Assembly: GCA_028867755.1 (NCBI GenBank)
Contig: JAGWFT010000002.1
Span: 208,018 to 272,017 of the forward strand
Direction: 5' to 3'
DNA: 64,000 bases
Source of the DNA: Nitrososphaerota archaeon
GTDB taxonomy: Archaea; Thermoproteota; Nitrososphaeria; Nitrososphaerales; Nitrosopumilaceae
The notes under the pieces are model-generated. The model was not told the origin of the DNA. It saw only the letters and a list, made by a program, of their open reading frames with translations, and made no database searches. Of this stretch, positions 33,101 to 41,647 are shown piece after piece. The first letter of the stretch is position 1; each line of letters begins with the position of its first letter. The position numbers and the translations under genes were made by a program.

Positions 33101-33789
33101 TAATATCCATTCATGTAGTCTTCCCACATATTTGAACGCGTGGCAAACTTGTTGATCTGGTAAAATATTCCGCCGACTATTCCTGCTTGATAGCACGCAT
33201 ACAAGTAAACTTGAGAGTGTGTAGGGTCGTTATGTGTCAGGCTTAGGGCAATAATTGTGAAAAAAATGTATGTTCCAACAAAAGTGAAAACCCTACTTAG
33301 AAAGCCATCCATACCTACTATTCTCTTGGTCGCAGCTGCCATCATCGTAATGCTTGATACTATGAGAAACGTTAATCCGCCATTTGCCTGGACGAATTCA
33401 TTTGTCCATTGTAATACCCCTTCTTTCCAAATGGAGTCTTGTGGAGGATGAACTCCCCCATGGAGTGCAAATGAAACTGATGTGAATATTGAACCCATCA
33501 TAAAGATGAACAAAAATATCTTGATTATTCCTCTCCTTGTAGGACTTCGAGGTGCTGTAGGTGACATTACTCGTTCTGCCATCTTGATTCCATAAAGTAG
33601 ACCAATAAGAAAAGATGGAATGAACATCAAATCGATAATTATTGGAGCCTGTCTGATGGCTTTGTCAATGTCAGCTCCAAATACTGTGGAGATTAGTATT
33701 GAAAGAGTGGCTGCTCCAACAAACATGCCAATATCTATCCAGCTTCTTTTGTGTCGAAGCTCAAATAAGTCAGGTCCCCATTCGTCCAA
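33097..33789 (-). CDS. six-helix membrane protein, unknown function
   Basis: No family is recognised. The 230-residue protein has about six membrane helices (near residues 17-38, 48-70, 88-110, 139-157, 166-184 and 194-214), a charged N-terminus (MDEWGPDLFELRHKRSW) and a short C-terminal tail ending YMNGYY. The loop ALHGGVHPPQDSIWKEG between helices 3 and 4 holds His and acidic residues and would lie outside or inside depending on topology. Proteins of this kind are found in ammonia-oxidising archaea without a known role. Confidence 0.75.
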   Translation of the reverse strand: MDEWGPDLFELRHKRSWIDIGMFVGAATLSILISTVFGADIDKAIRQAPIIIDLMFIPSFLIGLLYGIKMAERVMSPTAPRSPTRRGIIKIFLFIFMMGSIFTSVSFALHGGVHPPQDSIWKEGVLQWTNEFVQANGGLTFLIVSSITMMAAATKRIVGMDGFLSRVFTFVGTYIFFTIIALSLTHNDPTHSQVYLYACYQAGIVGGIFYQINKFATRSNMWEDYMNGYY

Positions 33790-33895
33790 ATCTGAGATTT
33801 GCTTTATGAAAGTGCATTAAAGAAAGAAATCCAAATGATTTTGCCTATTTTATCAACTCCTTTTACTTTTTATTGGAATTGTATTATGCAGTAGC

Positions 33896-34108
33896 ATGCA
33901 AATAGGAACGCCAATGATGGGTGTAGGAATAATTATTCTTGCGTTTGGTGTACTTTTCTTTTTGCAAGGAAACTCGATTGTTGGTCCCCACTCATCTTTC
34001 ATGTACTCTAATCCTAAATGGATTGTAAATGGCGAGTTGATATCTTCTGTGGGTGTTGGGATTATTGGACTGGGAATTGGAATTAGCTTACGACGCCCAA
34101 GGTCATAG
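33896..34108 (+). CDS. small membrane protein with two helices, 70 aa
   Basis: No family is recognised. MQIGTPMMGVGIIILAFGVL and LISSVGVGIIGLGIGISL form two Gly/Ile-rich membrane segments. Between them lies a polar loop with SIVGPHSSFMYSNPKW. The start ATG at 33896 is preceded by A+T-rich DNA. The 3' end overlaps the convergent RAM-domain gene by 26 bases, which weakens the case a little, but the alternation of hydrophobic and polar parts is that of a real protein. Confidence 0.6.
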   Translation: MQIGTPMMGVGIIILAFGVLFFLQGNSIVGPHSSFMYSNPKWIVNGELISSVGVGIIGLGIGISLRRPRS

Positions 34109-34313
34109 TTGACCTAACTTTTTCCATCTTTCTGATCTTCTTTGTGATTAGGTTATCCAGTTGGGTATCAGTGCTTGCTTCTGCTTCTACCACGATATCA
34201 TAGTCTCCATAGACAACTCTTGCGTCCTTGACCTTGTCCATATGCTTTATCTTCTCTACTATCTCGCCTTCTGCGCCAAGTTCGCAGCCAATCAAAATGT
34301 ATGCTTTTTCCAT
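34083..34313 (-). CDS. stand-alone Lrp/AsnC effector (RAM) domain protein, 76 aa
   Basis: The protein consists of only the RAM ligand-binding domain of Lrp/AsnC regulators (MEKAYILIGCELGAEGEIVE, KDARVVYGDYDIVVEAEAS), with no helix-turn-helix. Such single-domain proteins form octamer-like rings and bind amino acids. They may modulate full-length Lrp proteins by mixed assembly or act as metabolite sensors. Start ATG at 34313; the usual length for this class is 75-80 residues. Confidence 0.88.
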   Translation of the reverse strand: MEKAYILIGCELGAEGEIVEKIKHMDKVKDARVVYGDYDIVVEAEASTDTQLDNLITKKIRKMEKVRSTMTLGVVS

Positions 34314-34469
34314 AGTAGATATCCAATATCATCTTCTTTAAATCCTTCTTGGGCTTTCATGTATTTTTATTCTTGTCAGCCTTCAGAAATCTAATTTATT
34401 TGCTAGATTTTATAGTAGGATAAGGAATTAGTTCTAGAGTTTTTAAATGCCCTGTATCTAACAAACCTT

Positions 34470-34736
34470 ATGGGACTTTTTGGTAAGACAAAACAAAAAG
34501 ACAAGAATGTAGAAAAACTAAGCGCCTTATTTGACAAGTTCGACTATCCGCATCTTGAAAAACTGTGTGCCGACGTGATAAAAATATCTCCAAGACCACC
34601 TGGCGGTGAACATTTGGAGAGAATACAGTATCTAGAGTTTGTCTGGGAACAATACAAGAAAGGGACAGTCAATTTTCAGCAAATCGAGGATTTTGCAGTA
34701 AGTCAAGAAATAATTCCAAAAGATTTCTTTGAGTAA
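34470..34736 (+). CDS. small hypothetical protein, 88 aa
   Basis: No family is recognised. It is soluble, with a basic start (MGLFGKTKQKDKNVEKL), then mostly helical and rich in aromatic and acidic residues, including PHLEKLCADVIKISPRPPGG and FVWEQYKKGTVNFQQIEDF. It ends with PKDFFE. The ATG at 34470 follows an A+T-rich promoter-like region. It converges on the thioredoxin/NHL gene, with seven bases between the stops. Confidence 0.65.
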   Translation: MGLFGKTKQKDKNVEKLSALFDKFDYPHLEKLCADVIKISPRPPGGEHLERIQYLEFVWEQYKKGTVNFQQIEDFAVSQEIIPKDFFE

Positions 34737-34743
34737 ATTTTTA

Positions 34744-36234
34744 TCAAGTGGATATTTCTAGAGTCTTGAGAACATTTGTTTTAAGATCATAGACTCGTAT
34801 TAGGTGATTGTTGGTGTCTGAAATGTATATCTTGTCTTGATAAATCTCCACATCGCTTGGTTCATAGAGTTCAAGTGAATCACAATTTGGATCATCAAGC
34901 CTGCAAATTCCAGACATACCCTGCTTTCCAATCAGTGTTGACATCTTTTCGTTTTTCAAATCTATGACTCTTAATGCAGAGTTGTAAGTGTCTGCAACAA
35001 AAATTTGATTTGATATGACGCATAATCCTAGAGGATGTTGTAAGAGTGCCTCGTCAAGGTGACCATCTTTGTATCCAAAGGCAAAAAGCCCTTGCCCTAC
35101 AATCGTTCTAACATAGCCAGACTGTAGATCTATCTCGCGAATTGATGAGGTTTCACTGTCTGCAAAGTATAAACTGTTATCACGTATTGAAAGACCGCTT
35201 GGCTGAGCAAGTTGCGCCTGCATTCTATTCCCATCTATGATGTTCTCATGACCATTTCCAGCAAAAGGTAGAACCATACCTGTCTTGATGTCATACGTCC
35301 ATATCTGATGGTTTCCTGCCATTGCAATGAAAATGAGATTGTCTCTTACAGCAACATCCCACGGTGAAGAAAGCGATGTCTCTTTTCCTTTTCCTCCACT
35401 TGATACCCATGATCCTTGTTTTCCTGTACCTGCAACAGTTACTACATTTCTTGCAATCAGGTCTATCTTTCGTATGGCGTGGTTTTCAGTATCGGCAACA
35501 AAGATGAGGTCATCTTTCCAAACTACTCCCTGTGGCCTAAAAAATGAGGTTTTTACAAAACTTCCATCGACCAGTCCTGTCTTTCCGTTTCCTACGATAT
35601 GCTCAATTTTACCTGTCATGTCGGTTATTATGATTCTGTTGTGATTTGAATCAGAAATTGCTATCTTGTTATTTGATATTGATATCTTGCCTGGGTAGGA
35701 AAGAACTGCCTTGTCTTGTGAAATGTGGTGGGTAATTTTGATTGGCTCTTTGGCAAGACCTCCATTTTTGCCATATTTTTCTAGCAGAACATCGATGGTA
35801 TCCTCTATCACTTCTTTTTGGCCCTCACCAGATTGCTTGTAGACTACAATACCGTTTGGATCAATAATTACAATTGTAGGCCAGCCGCTCACGTCATATT
35901 TTTGCCAGATTGTCATTTGTTTATCGACTAAAACAGGATGTGATATTTCATAACGCTTCACGGCCTGTTCTATGTTCTTCCTATCCTGCTCGTTGAAGAA
36001 TTTTGCAGAATGGACTCCTATGAATACAACCGGCCTTTTCTCATATTTTCTTTCAAGCTGGGAAAGAATTGGTAATGTATGCATGCAATTTATACAACAA
36101 TACGTCCAAAAGTCTAAAACCACCACATGTCCTCTGAGTTTTTCAAGTGAGAGGGGCTCGGTTGAATTAATCCAGTCAAAACCTAATGGAAATTCTGGAG
36201 CCATTGTGACTCTGGTATAAAACTTGTCGAACAC
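34744..36234 (-). CDS. thioredoxin-like domain fused to NHL beta-propeller (NHLRC2-like)
   Basis: Residues about 12-165 form a TlpA/AhpC-like thioredoxin fold with the active-site CINC in FWTYCCINCMHTLPILSQLE and the cis-Pro in VSGWPTIVIIDPNG. Residues about 170-496 are an NHL-type beta-propeller made of repeats such as VADTENHAIRKIDL, FADSETSSIREIDL, VADTYNSALRVIDL and ISDTNNHLIRVYDL. The layout equals eukaryotic and bacterial NHLRC2, whose role is unclear. No signal peptide is seen, so it is likely cytoplasmic. The start may be the ATG at 36204 (MAPEFP), where family members usually begin, rather than 36234. Confidence 0.88.
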   Translation of the reverse strand: MFDKFYTRVTMAPEFPLGFDWINSTEPLSLEKLRGHVVVLDFWTYCCINCMHTLPILSQLERKYEKRPVVFIGVHSAKFFNEQDRKNIEQAVKRYEISHPVLVDKQMTIWQKYDVSGWPTIVIIDPNGIVVYKQSGEGQKEVIEDTIDVLLEKYGKNGGLAKEPIKITHHISQDKAVLSYPGKISISNNKIAISDSNHNRIIITDMTGKIEHIVGNGKTGLVDGSFVKTSFFRPQGVVWKDDLIFVADTENHAIRKIDLIARNVVTVAGTGKQGSWVSSGGKGKETSLSSPWDVAVRDNLIFIAMAGNHQIWTYDIKTGMVLPFAGNGHENIIDGNRMQAQLAQPSGLSIRDNSLYFADSETSSIREIDLQSGYVRTIVGQGLFAFGYKDGHLDEALLQHPLGLCVISNQIFVADTYNSALRVIDLKNEKMSTLIGKQGMSGICRLDDPNCDSLELYEPSDVEIYQDKIYISDTNNHLIRVYDLKTNVLKTLEIST

Positions 36235-36284
36235 ATTTGAATGATAGATACATGATAATAAAAATTCTTACTAGTAATTTTTAT

Positions 36285-36350
36285 CTAATCTTTAGGTACT
36301 GAGAAATAAAATGTGGTTCCTTCTCCTTCTTCACTTTCAAACCGGATCTA
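36285..36350 (-). pseudogene. remnant of a histidine kinase C-terminus
   Basis: Reading leftward, a short frame gives IRFESEEGEGTTFYFSVPKD and then TAG (36285-36287). This is the G2-box end of a sensor histidine kinase ATPase domain, where intact proteins have GG.I.FESEEGKGTTFYF.LP. A stop codon precedes it in frame, and the neighbouring frame reads HPGR just before, as if a base change broke the join. No other kinase sequence is visible in the 100 bases upstream before the MscS gene, so only a stub remains. Confidence 0.65.
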
Positions 36351-36465
36351 CCAGGATGTAAGTGATTGATGGAATTAGTCGACAAAACACCTAATTCTCA
36401 ATATAAGAAACAATGTTAAATTGGAGCATGTCCTAGGTTTTCAACTTTTTCACAAACCTTTTTGA

Positions 36466-37320
36466 TCATGTTCTATTTTTTGTTATGATAAATTTTCCTC
36501 CAAGTATCATTTGATTTGAAAATATTGTTTCTTTTTTCTTATCATCACTAAGAATTGTTGAAAAGTTAGAAGTAGTTTTAATTACAGTGCCAGAATATTT
36601 GTCAGATGAATTTGTTAATTCAATATGATCACCTTCTGCAAAAGGCAACTGCTGGTTAGAGGGAACCTCTTTTGTTATTCTAATATTACCTTGAATTATA
36701 GCACTGTTTGGAACAACGTATTCCGCACCTTGCTCAGTCATTACTTTTGTGTACATCATGGTTATTTCTTCGATTTTTCCTCGAACATTGTCGTTTACTA
36801 TGACTACAGAATCGCCTATCTTGGCAGGAAATGTAGTAAGCATCAATCCGCCTGAAAAAATATTTCCTATTATTGTTGAGGTGCCGATTCCGAATACAAT
36901 GGCTGTCACACCTCCACCAACAAGAATCTCCTGTGGGTCGACATCCCATTGATACAATATTGATATGCATGTGATTAAAGCAATGAATACAATTACAAAA
37001 AATGAAAGCCCTGAAGAAATTCGTGGGTGAATTTTATTTGAAAATTTATGCAAAATACGTCGTGTAATTATGATGATTACAAGTGAGATAGTAATTGTGA
37101 TTACACTACCTACTATTTGAATATGAGAGTGTTTTAAGCCAATTATTGGTCCAGCGAAGATCTCAAAGATATACAGAGTGGACCATGATCCAATTACTAT
37201 GATGAATGTTTTTATTGCAAGGCTTGAGAGTTCTTTTCGTAAGGTAGATTGTTGTTTAGAATTGAATAATATTTTTTCATCTTTACCATAATTTCTCATA
37301 GTCTTTACATCTTCTAACAC
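36466..37320 (-). CDS. MscS-family mechanosensitive channel
   Basis: The 284-residue protein has three or four N-terminal membrane helices (about 32-55, 67-88, 100-120 and the pore-lining helix at about 133-160), followed by the MscS beta domain (about 160-225; KIGDSVVIVNDNVRGKIEEI and YVVPNSAII). The pore segment VGGGVTAIVFGIGTSTIIGN has the Gly/Ala pattern of the TM3 helix. These channels release solutes upon membrane tension. The C-terminal alpha-beta domain is partly replaced by a short region ending GGKFIITKNRT. An internal start (MRNYGKDEK) at about 37299 is possible; the upstream small gene overlaps by seven bases. Confidence 0.85.
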   Translation of the reverse strand: MLEDVKTMRNYGKDEKILFNSKQQSTLRKELSSLAIKTFIIVIGSWSTLYIFEIFAGPIIGLKHSHIQIVGSVITITISLVIIIITRRILHKFSNKIHPRISSGLSFFVIVFIALITCISILYQWDVDPQEILVGGGVTAIVFGIGTSTIIGNIFSGGLMLTTFPAKIGDSVVIVNDNVRGKIEEITMMYTKVMTEQGAEYVVPNSAIIQGNIRITKEVPSNQQLPFAEGDHIELTNSSDKYSGTVIKTTSNFSTILSDDKKKETIFSNQMILGGKFIITKNRT

Positions 37321-37499
37321 GTTCTAATAGATAAAAATTTGGAATAAATCCAAGTACACACTGCAAATCCCCCGCATACAATAACAATGGTCATCAAACT
37401 CTGTTTTAGTCCACTATCTTGTTCTATACTGGATTGCTCCAACATGTCAATGATATGATTACGTAGAACAATTGCATCAACTACGTGTCTTTGTTCCAT
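37314..37499 (-). CDS. small single-helix membrane protein before the MscS gene, 61 aa
   Basis: No family is recognised. An N-terminal soluble part (EQRHVVDAIVLRNHIIDMLE) is followed by a membrane helix (LMTIVIVCGGFAVCTWIYS) and a short tail. Its 3' end overlaps the channel gene by seven bases and it is in the same direction, so it could be translated with it. The case rests on composition and position only. Confidence 0.45.
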   Translation of the reverse strand: MEQRHVVDAIVLRNHIIDMLEQSSIEQDSGLKQSLMTIVIVCGGFAVCTWIYSKFLSIRTC

Positions 37500-37537
37500 A
37501 TTTAGAGTTCCAAGTATACTGTCATCTTTTTTAAGAC

Positions 37538-37963
37538 ATGGATGATCACTTGTGTATGGTAGGATTATTTAGCAAAGAAAAAGCATTTTGTACTGTTTGC
37601 AAGAAGGAACTATCCCACAAGCACAAGCCAAAGAAAAGCTGGAATGTAACAGGTTCGCTGTGTGGCAATTGCCATGTAGATTTGATGAAAGAACATTTTG
37701 AAGACGACAATGACAACAAGTGTGTTCTTTGTGGTGCAACACCTGGTTCATTTAATTTATGGAAATCAAAAAAAGAATGGGGAGTACAAGGGTGGCTATG
37801 TAAGCCTTGTTTTGATCAAAAAGAAAAACAAGATGATGAATTGAAAAAATTTTGTTGCCTATGCGGTGCAAAGGTTGGTTTTATCAGCTATGCACCAAAA
37901 AAAGAGTGGAATCTAAAAGGACAGGTATGTAAAAACTGCTGGAACTCTAGAACAAAAAATTAG
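37538..37963 (+). CDS. protein with three CxxC zinc-ribbon-like repeats, 141 aa
   Basis: No named family, but the inner structure is clear. A unit with CxxC, then a basic K-K-W-x-x-x-G stretch, then a second CxxC occurs three times: FCTVCKKELSHKH...SWNVTGSLCGNC, KCVLCGATPGSF...EWGVQGWLCKPC and FCCLCGAKVGFI...EWNLKGQVCKNC. Each unit could bind one zinc ion through four cysteines. The repeats are about 45 residues each. Start ATG at 37538 or the in-frame ATG at 37556 (MVGLFSKEK). Nucleic-acid or protein binding is a guess. Confidence 0.75.
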   Translation: MDDHLCMVGLFSKEKAFCTVCKKELSHKHKPKKSWNVTGSLCGNCHVDLMKEHFEDDNDNKCVLCGATPGSFNLWKSKKEWGVQGWLCKPCFDQKEKQDDELKKFCCLCGAKVGFISYAPKKEWNLKGQVCKNCWNSRTKN

Positions 37964-37980
37964 TTTGTAATTCTGATATG

Positions 37981-39180
37981 TTAGAAACCTGCTGCAATAG
38001 GATCCGATGGTTTCATTACCTCTCGCAATAAAATGGTTGCGTATGAGCCTCTTGAAAGTGTGAAACTCACATGTGGTTGGCTTGTTACAAAATCTTTGCA
38101 GATGATAACTGCATGTCTGAATCCGCCTTCTCCACTTATCTCCTGCATCTCTTTTACAAAAAAATCCTTTGAGCTTATCTGTTCTTCTTGAAGGATTTTT
38201 GATATCTGATAGTCAAACCTGTTTCTCTTTGAATATGAATAGCCAACAAGTGGTATGGCTAGATTTTGATCTGGGTCATTTTGATATCTACCAAGATTGT
38301 CATCCTTGTCATAGCACACGTCATCTGCTTGTGGTTGAAATAGATTCTCTCCCATTTCATATGCCATGCTGATAACACGATTAAAAATAAATGATTGATA
38401 TGCCTCAACAAAAAACCTTCTCAGCGATATGGGTATAATGCGTAATGCCTTTAGAGCATCACCATGCTCTATCATTTCCTTTAGGACGACTCTCTCAATG
38501 TCCATCTGGGGGGGAACATCATTGAAGACCTTTGAATAGTTTGTTCTGTCCTTGAGAAGTTCTCTAATTTTGTTGTTTTCAGGAAGGTCATATTCTGAGG
38601 TATACCCAAGCATGATTTCAATAACTTGGTCAAAATTTCTCTGTATCATTGCCTTTCCTATTAGGTGAGATACTGCCCTCTTGCTCCCAAATCTTTGGTA
38701 GCCGTAAAAGTTTAGAACCTTGTCATACTGGTCAAAGCCTGAAATCTTTGAAAAATCAGCATCCTCTATTTTGATCTTAAAGCGATTTCCAACCATATCC
38801 TTCTTTGTAAGTGGTTTTTGTACAAAACCTATTCTTTCAAGCGTATACCTGTTTGTTGTTATGTTTTCATGTGTATGTGATGTAGACATGTCGCAAACAA
38901 ATTGTTCAGTTATAGCATTTGCATCCTTTAACCCAAGAGCTTTTAATCGCAGGCCATATTTTTTTAATATGTCTGAGAGAGCATGGTTTGTATCAATTCC
39001 AGATTTTTTTAATCTAAAGACAGCATAATTTCCAGATTTTGAAATTTTGTCAAGTGTTTTCTCTCGCAAGACCTCTGACACAAAGAATTGATCCTGTGTT
39101 GTTCGTATCCTTCCTCCAGTACCCTGAGTCTTGGTGCTATAGATAGAAATTCCAATTATGTTATCTAATTTTGGAACCAC
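37981..39180 (-). CDS. truD: tRNA pseudouridine synthase D
   Basis: The TruD/Pus7 signature LGLKDANAITEQFV contains the catalytic Asp. The N-terminal GGRIRTTQDQFFVSEVL and the later FYGYQRFGSKRAVSHLIGKA are also typical. The archaeal enzyme modifies uridine 13 (and in some species 35) of tRNA to pseudouridine. At 399 residues it has the archaeal length. The start is GTG at 39178-39180, three bases after the stop of the beta-propeller gene, so both are on one transcript. Confidence 0.94.
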   Translation of the reverse strand: MVPKLDNIIGISIYSTKTQGTGGRIRTTQDQFFVSEVLREKTLDKISKSGNYAVFRLKKSGIDTNHALSDILKKYGLRLKALGLKDANAITEQFVCDMSTSHTHENITTNRYTLERIGFVQKPLTKKDMVGNRFKIKIEDADFSKISGFDQYDKVLNFYGYQRFGSKRAVSHLIGKAMIQRNFDQVIEIMLGYTSEYDLPENNKIRELLKDRTNYSKVFNDVPPQMDIERVVLKEMIEHGDALKALRIIPISLRRFFVEAYQSFIFNRVISMAYEMGENLFQPQADDVCYDKDDNLGRYQNDPDQNLAIPLVGYSYSKRNRFDYQISKILQEEQISSKDFFVKEMQEISGEGGFRHAVIICKDFVTSQPHVSFTLSRGSYATILLREVMKPSDPIAAGF

Positions 39181-39183
39181 TTC

Positions 39184-40734
39184 TTACTGTATAGTGACTG
39201 TAACAAATTGTGACATTGTTACATCTTGGTATCTTGCAGCAATTACTACCTTGTAGGTCCCTGAAAGAGCAAAGTTGTCAGCCAAAAGATTTACTGATAC
39301 TATTTTTTGTTTGTCAAGTGTAATTGTCTTATCACTTGTTGTAACATTAAGGTCTTGCTCGCCTGCAGTCTGCTGTGTCAATATCTGAACTTTATCGCTT
39401 AGTTGTCCACTTGGGATAAGTGTTACATTCACAGTTGAATTCTGGCCTCTATGCAGTGTAATATCTGAAGATGATACATTTAGGGCAAGTGGTAGTGGAA
39501 TAGTTGTATCAAGTACACCAATGTTATTTTCAACCCATTCTGGAAACCATACTTTGTTATTTGCAACTGTAAATTCTAGTACTTGAGCTACTCCACAGTC
39601 TGTTTGGTTGCCACAGTCTGACCAGTTGGGGTTCTTTGATGGTACCAGATATTCTACAAGGGATTCTTTTGTGGGATCAAATACTGCCAACGAATTTGCC
39701 ACCTGTTCGTTGAACCAGAGTTTTCCTTGATTGTCAAATTGATTCCAATATGGCCTTGTAATTGGAGTCTTGATTAATCCTGAAACATTACCATATGTTG
39801 AGAGTTGGGGTAGTGGAGTAATGTATTTTGTAAATTGCTGGGAATGTGGATCGAAGCTGACAAACATACTACTTGCAGTATCCGTGACCCATACTCTGCC
39901 ATCTGCCCCAATCGAGAGTCCATTTGGTGCCTGAATTCCAGAAGGAAGTGTATAGTTTGAGTACTGTGATGTTTGAGGATCATATCTTACAAGATCGCCA
40001 CCTAGTTGGTAGTTCCATATTGTATACCAAATCTTGTTTGAAGAATCGACTCTTATATCGCTTGTAAAGTTAAAGTTTCCAGGAGAAAGAATATTTGTTG
40101 CTTGCAGGTTAGATCCTGTTTGGTCTGTACTGAAGATAGCAACTTTTCTTCCCGTAAAGTCATTTACTATGATATCAGAACCATCAGCCCTTAGCATCTG
40201 GGGAAATGACTCTGATTGACCTTGGGTCCTTGGAAATATGAAACTTGAATAATTCTTTGCTTGAGTATTGAATTCCCAAATCAAGTTATGCTGTGAATCG
40301 CTAAACCAAATATTTCCATTAGGTGCATAGTAAATTCCCCACATCATTGATTTCTCTCCCTTTTGCCATAATGGGTTGTCAAATTCGTGAAATGAACTAG
40401 TGGCAGGAACATATTCTGCGATATTTCCTGTATTGGACTCAGTAAACCAGACATTGCCAGATGGATCAGTGGTAACAGCAAGAGGCTGTGTACACAGAGT
40501 TGGGATCTTGTACTCGCTAATGTATTTGGTTGATCCTGTCATGTTATCGCTTTGGCAAAAAGTTGTTCGCTTGTCAGGAGGATAATTGTCTTCTGGAGTT
40601 CCGGTCAAAACAACTGGTGGGGCAGTCTGTTGTGGGTTACCATGAAAGTAGCCTGCCCCCACTACAGCAATAGTTGAGAGTATGAAAACTGACATAAATG
40701 CAATAGCTAAAAGCTTTTTTAGGTTCTTCTTCAC
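39184..40734 (-). CDS. secreted beta-propeller protein, Vgb/streptogramin-lyase-like
   Basis: A membrane anchor or signal (about 5-28; LLAIAFMSVFILSTIAVVGA) precedes a beta-propeller whose blades have the W-F-T-E/D pattern of the Vgb family (GNVWFTESNTGNIAEY, GNIWFSDSQHNLIWEF, GRVWVTDTASSMFVSF, GKLWFNEQVANSLAVF, NKVWFPEWVENNIGVL). The C-terminal about 110 residues look like an Ig-type beta domain (SSDITLHRGQNSTVNVTLIP). Real Vgb enzymes linearise streptogramin antibiotics; archaeal relatives with these repeats are mostly of unknown role, so I do not assign lyase activity. It may bind a ligand outside the cell. Confidence 0.82.
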   Translation of the reverse strand: MKKNLKKLLAIAFMSVFILSTIAVVGAGYFHGNPQQTAPPVVLTGTPEDNYPPDKRTTFCQSDNMTGSTKYISEYKIPTLCTQPLAVTTDPSGNVWFTESNTGNIAEYVPATSSFHEFDNPLWQKGEKSMMWGIYYAPNGNIWFSDSQHNLIWEFNTQAKNYSSFIFPRTQGQSESFPQMLRADGSDIIVNDFTGRKVAIFSTDQTGSNLQATNILSPGNFNFTSDIRVDSSNKIWYTIWNYQLGGDLVRYDPQTSQYSNYTLPSGIQAPNGLSIGADGRVWVTDTASSMFVSFDPHSQQFTKYITPLPQLSTYGNVSGLIKTPITRPYWNQFDNQGKLWFNEQVANSLAVFDPTKESLVEYLVPSKNPNWSDCGNQTDCGVAQVLEFTVANNKVWFPEWVENNIGVLDTTIPLPLALNVSSSDITLHRGQNSTVNVTLIPSGQLSDKVQILTQQTAGEQDLNVTTSDKTITLDKQKIVSVNLLADNFALSGTYKVVIAARYQDVTMSQFVTVTIQ

Positions 40735-40868
40735 TGAAAAAGAGGCAGTTTTTACCTCGTTATATCTTATACGAAGATATAGTTTCTATGAAAGAAGACT
40801 GATACTTTGTAGAACAATTCTGAATCTCATTCTATAAGATAGATATTAAACATAAGAGGGAGTACTTT

Positions 40869-41099
40869 GTGTCAAGTGAAGATGATCTAGAAAGGCTAAA
40901 GCTCTTGAATGTAGTGATGAGTAGAGGAATTCATGCACTATCGCGGGATGATCTTGAGCGCCTTCACTATCTTGTAGAACAAAAAGACTACAGTCATGAC
41001 AAAAAAGCACAAAAGTCAAAGAAAAAACTTCTCAAAAAAATTGCAATTGCAATTTATGATCAAGATGAAAAATATGGCAATTCATTTAAAATAAGCTAG
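40869..41099 (+). CDS. small charged hypothetical protein, 76 aa
   Basis: No family is recognised. The GTG start at 40869 is followed by SSEDDLERLKLLNVVMSRGI, a helical segment, and a Lys-rich part (KKAQKSKKKLLKKIAIAI). It ends with a short acidic tail. It lies 15 bases upstream of the VTT-domain membrane protein in the same direction, so the two may be one operon. Confidence 0.6.
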   Translation: MSSEDDLERLKLLNVVMSRGIHALSRDDLERLHYLVEQKDYSHDKKAQKSKKKLLKKIAIAIYDQDEKYGNSFKIS

Positions 41100-41114
41100 A
41101 AGGAAAGTCAGGCG

Positions 41115-41609
41115 ATGCTAGGCGACTTTATACATGCAATATTCAGTGACGCGTTGTTCATAAAATATGGTCTTCTGGGGCTTTTTTTCAATGGCATGTT
41201 TTCTTCGTTTATTCCAATTCCGACAGAGATCACAACCTCTACACTGCTTTTGGGAGGTGCAAACCCAGTTGATGTCTTTTTGGTTCTAACAGTTGGTTCT
41301 ATAATTGGGGGCTACATTGCTTACTATCTTGGGTATAACGGAAGGCTGATTGGGAAATTCCGAAAATCTACTCCAAAATATGAACAAAAAAGTGTGAACA
41401 TAATGACAAAGTATGGTTGGAGCACAGTAATTTTCTTTTCTCCTTGGATTCCAATACTTGGAGATATTGTATCTATCATAGCTGGGACCAAAAAATACAA
41501 CATAATAAAATATTCTATTGCCATGACAACTGGTAAGATAGTAAAATCTGTTGCAATAGTATTTTTCAGCATACACTTTCTGCACTTGTTATTTCACATT
41601 ATACATTAG
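41115..41609 (+). CDS. DedA/VTT-domain membrane protein (YqaA-like)
   Basis: The 164-residue membrane protein resembles the SNARE-associated/VTT family. It has an amphipathic re-entrant region with FIPIPTEITTSTLLLGGANP, followed by VGSIIGGYIAYYLGYNGRLI and WSTVIFFSPWIPILGDIVSI, where the conserved Pro and Gly of the family appear. VTT proteins are lipid scramblases or transporters; the short YqaA branch is poorly known. It lies between a charged small protein and the aminopeptidase gene, all on the plus strand. Confidence 0.8.
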   Translation: MLGDFIHAIFSDALFIKYGLLGLFFNGMFSSFIPIPTEITTSTLLLGGANPVDVFLVLTVGSIIGGYIAYYLGYNGRLIGKFRKSTPKYEQKSVNIMTKYGWSTVIFFSPWIPILGDIVSIIAGTKKYNIIKYSIAMTTGKIVKSVAIVFFSIHFLHLLFHIIH

Positions 41610-41647
41610 GTCAAAGGTATATTACTTGTATATTAGAACCAAATCCT

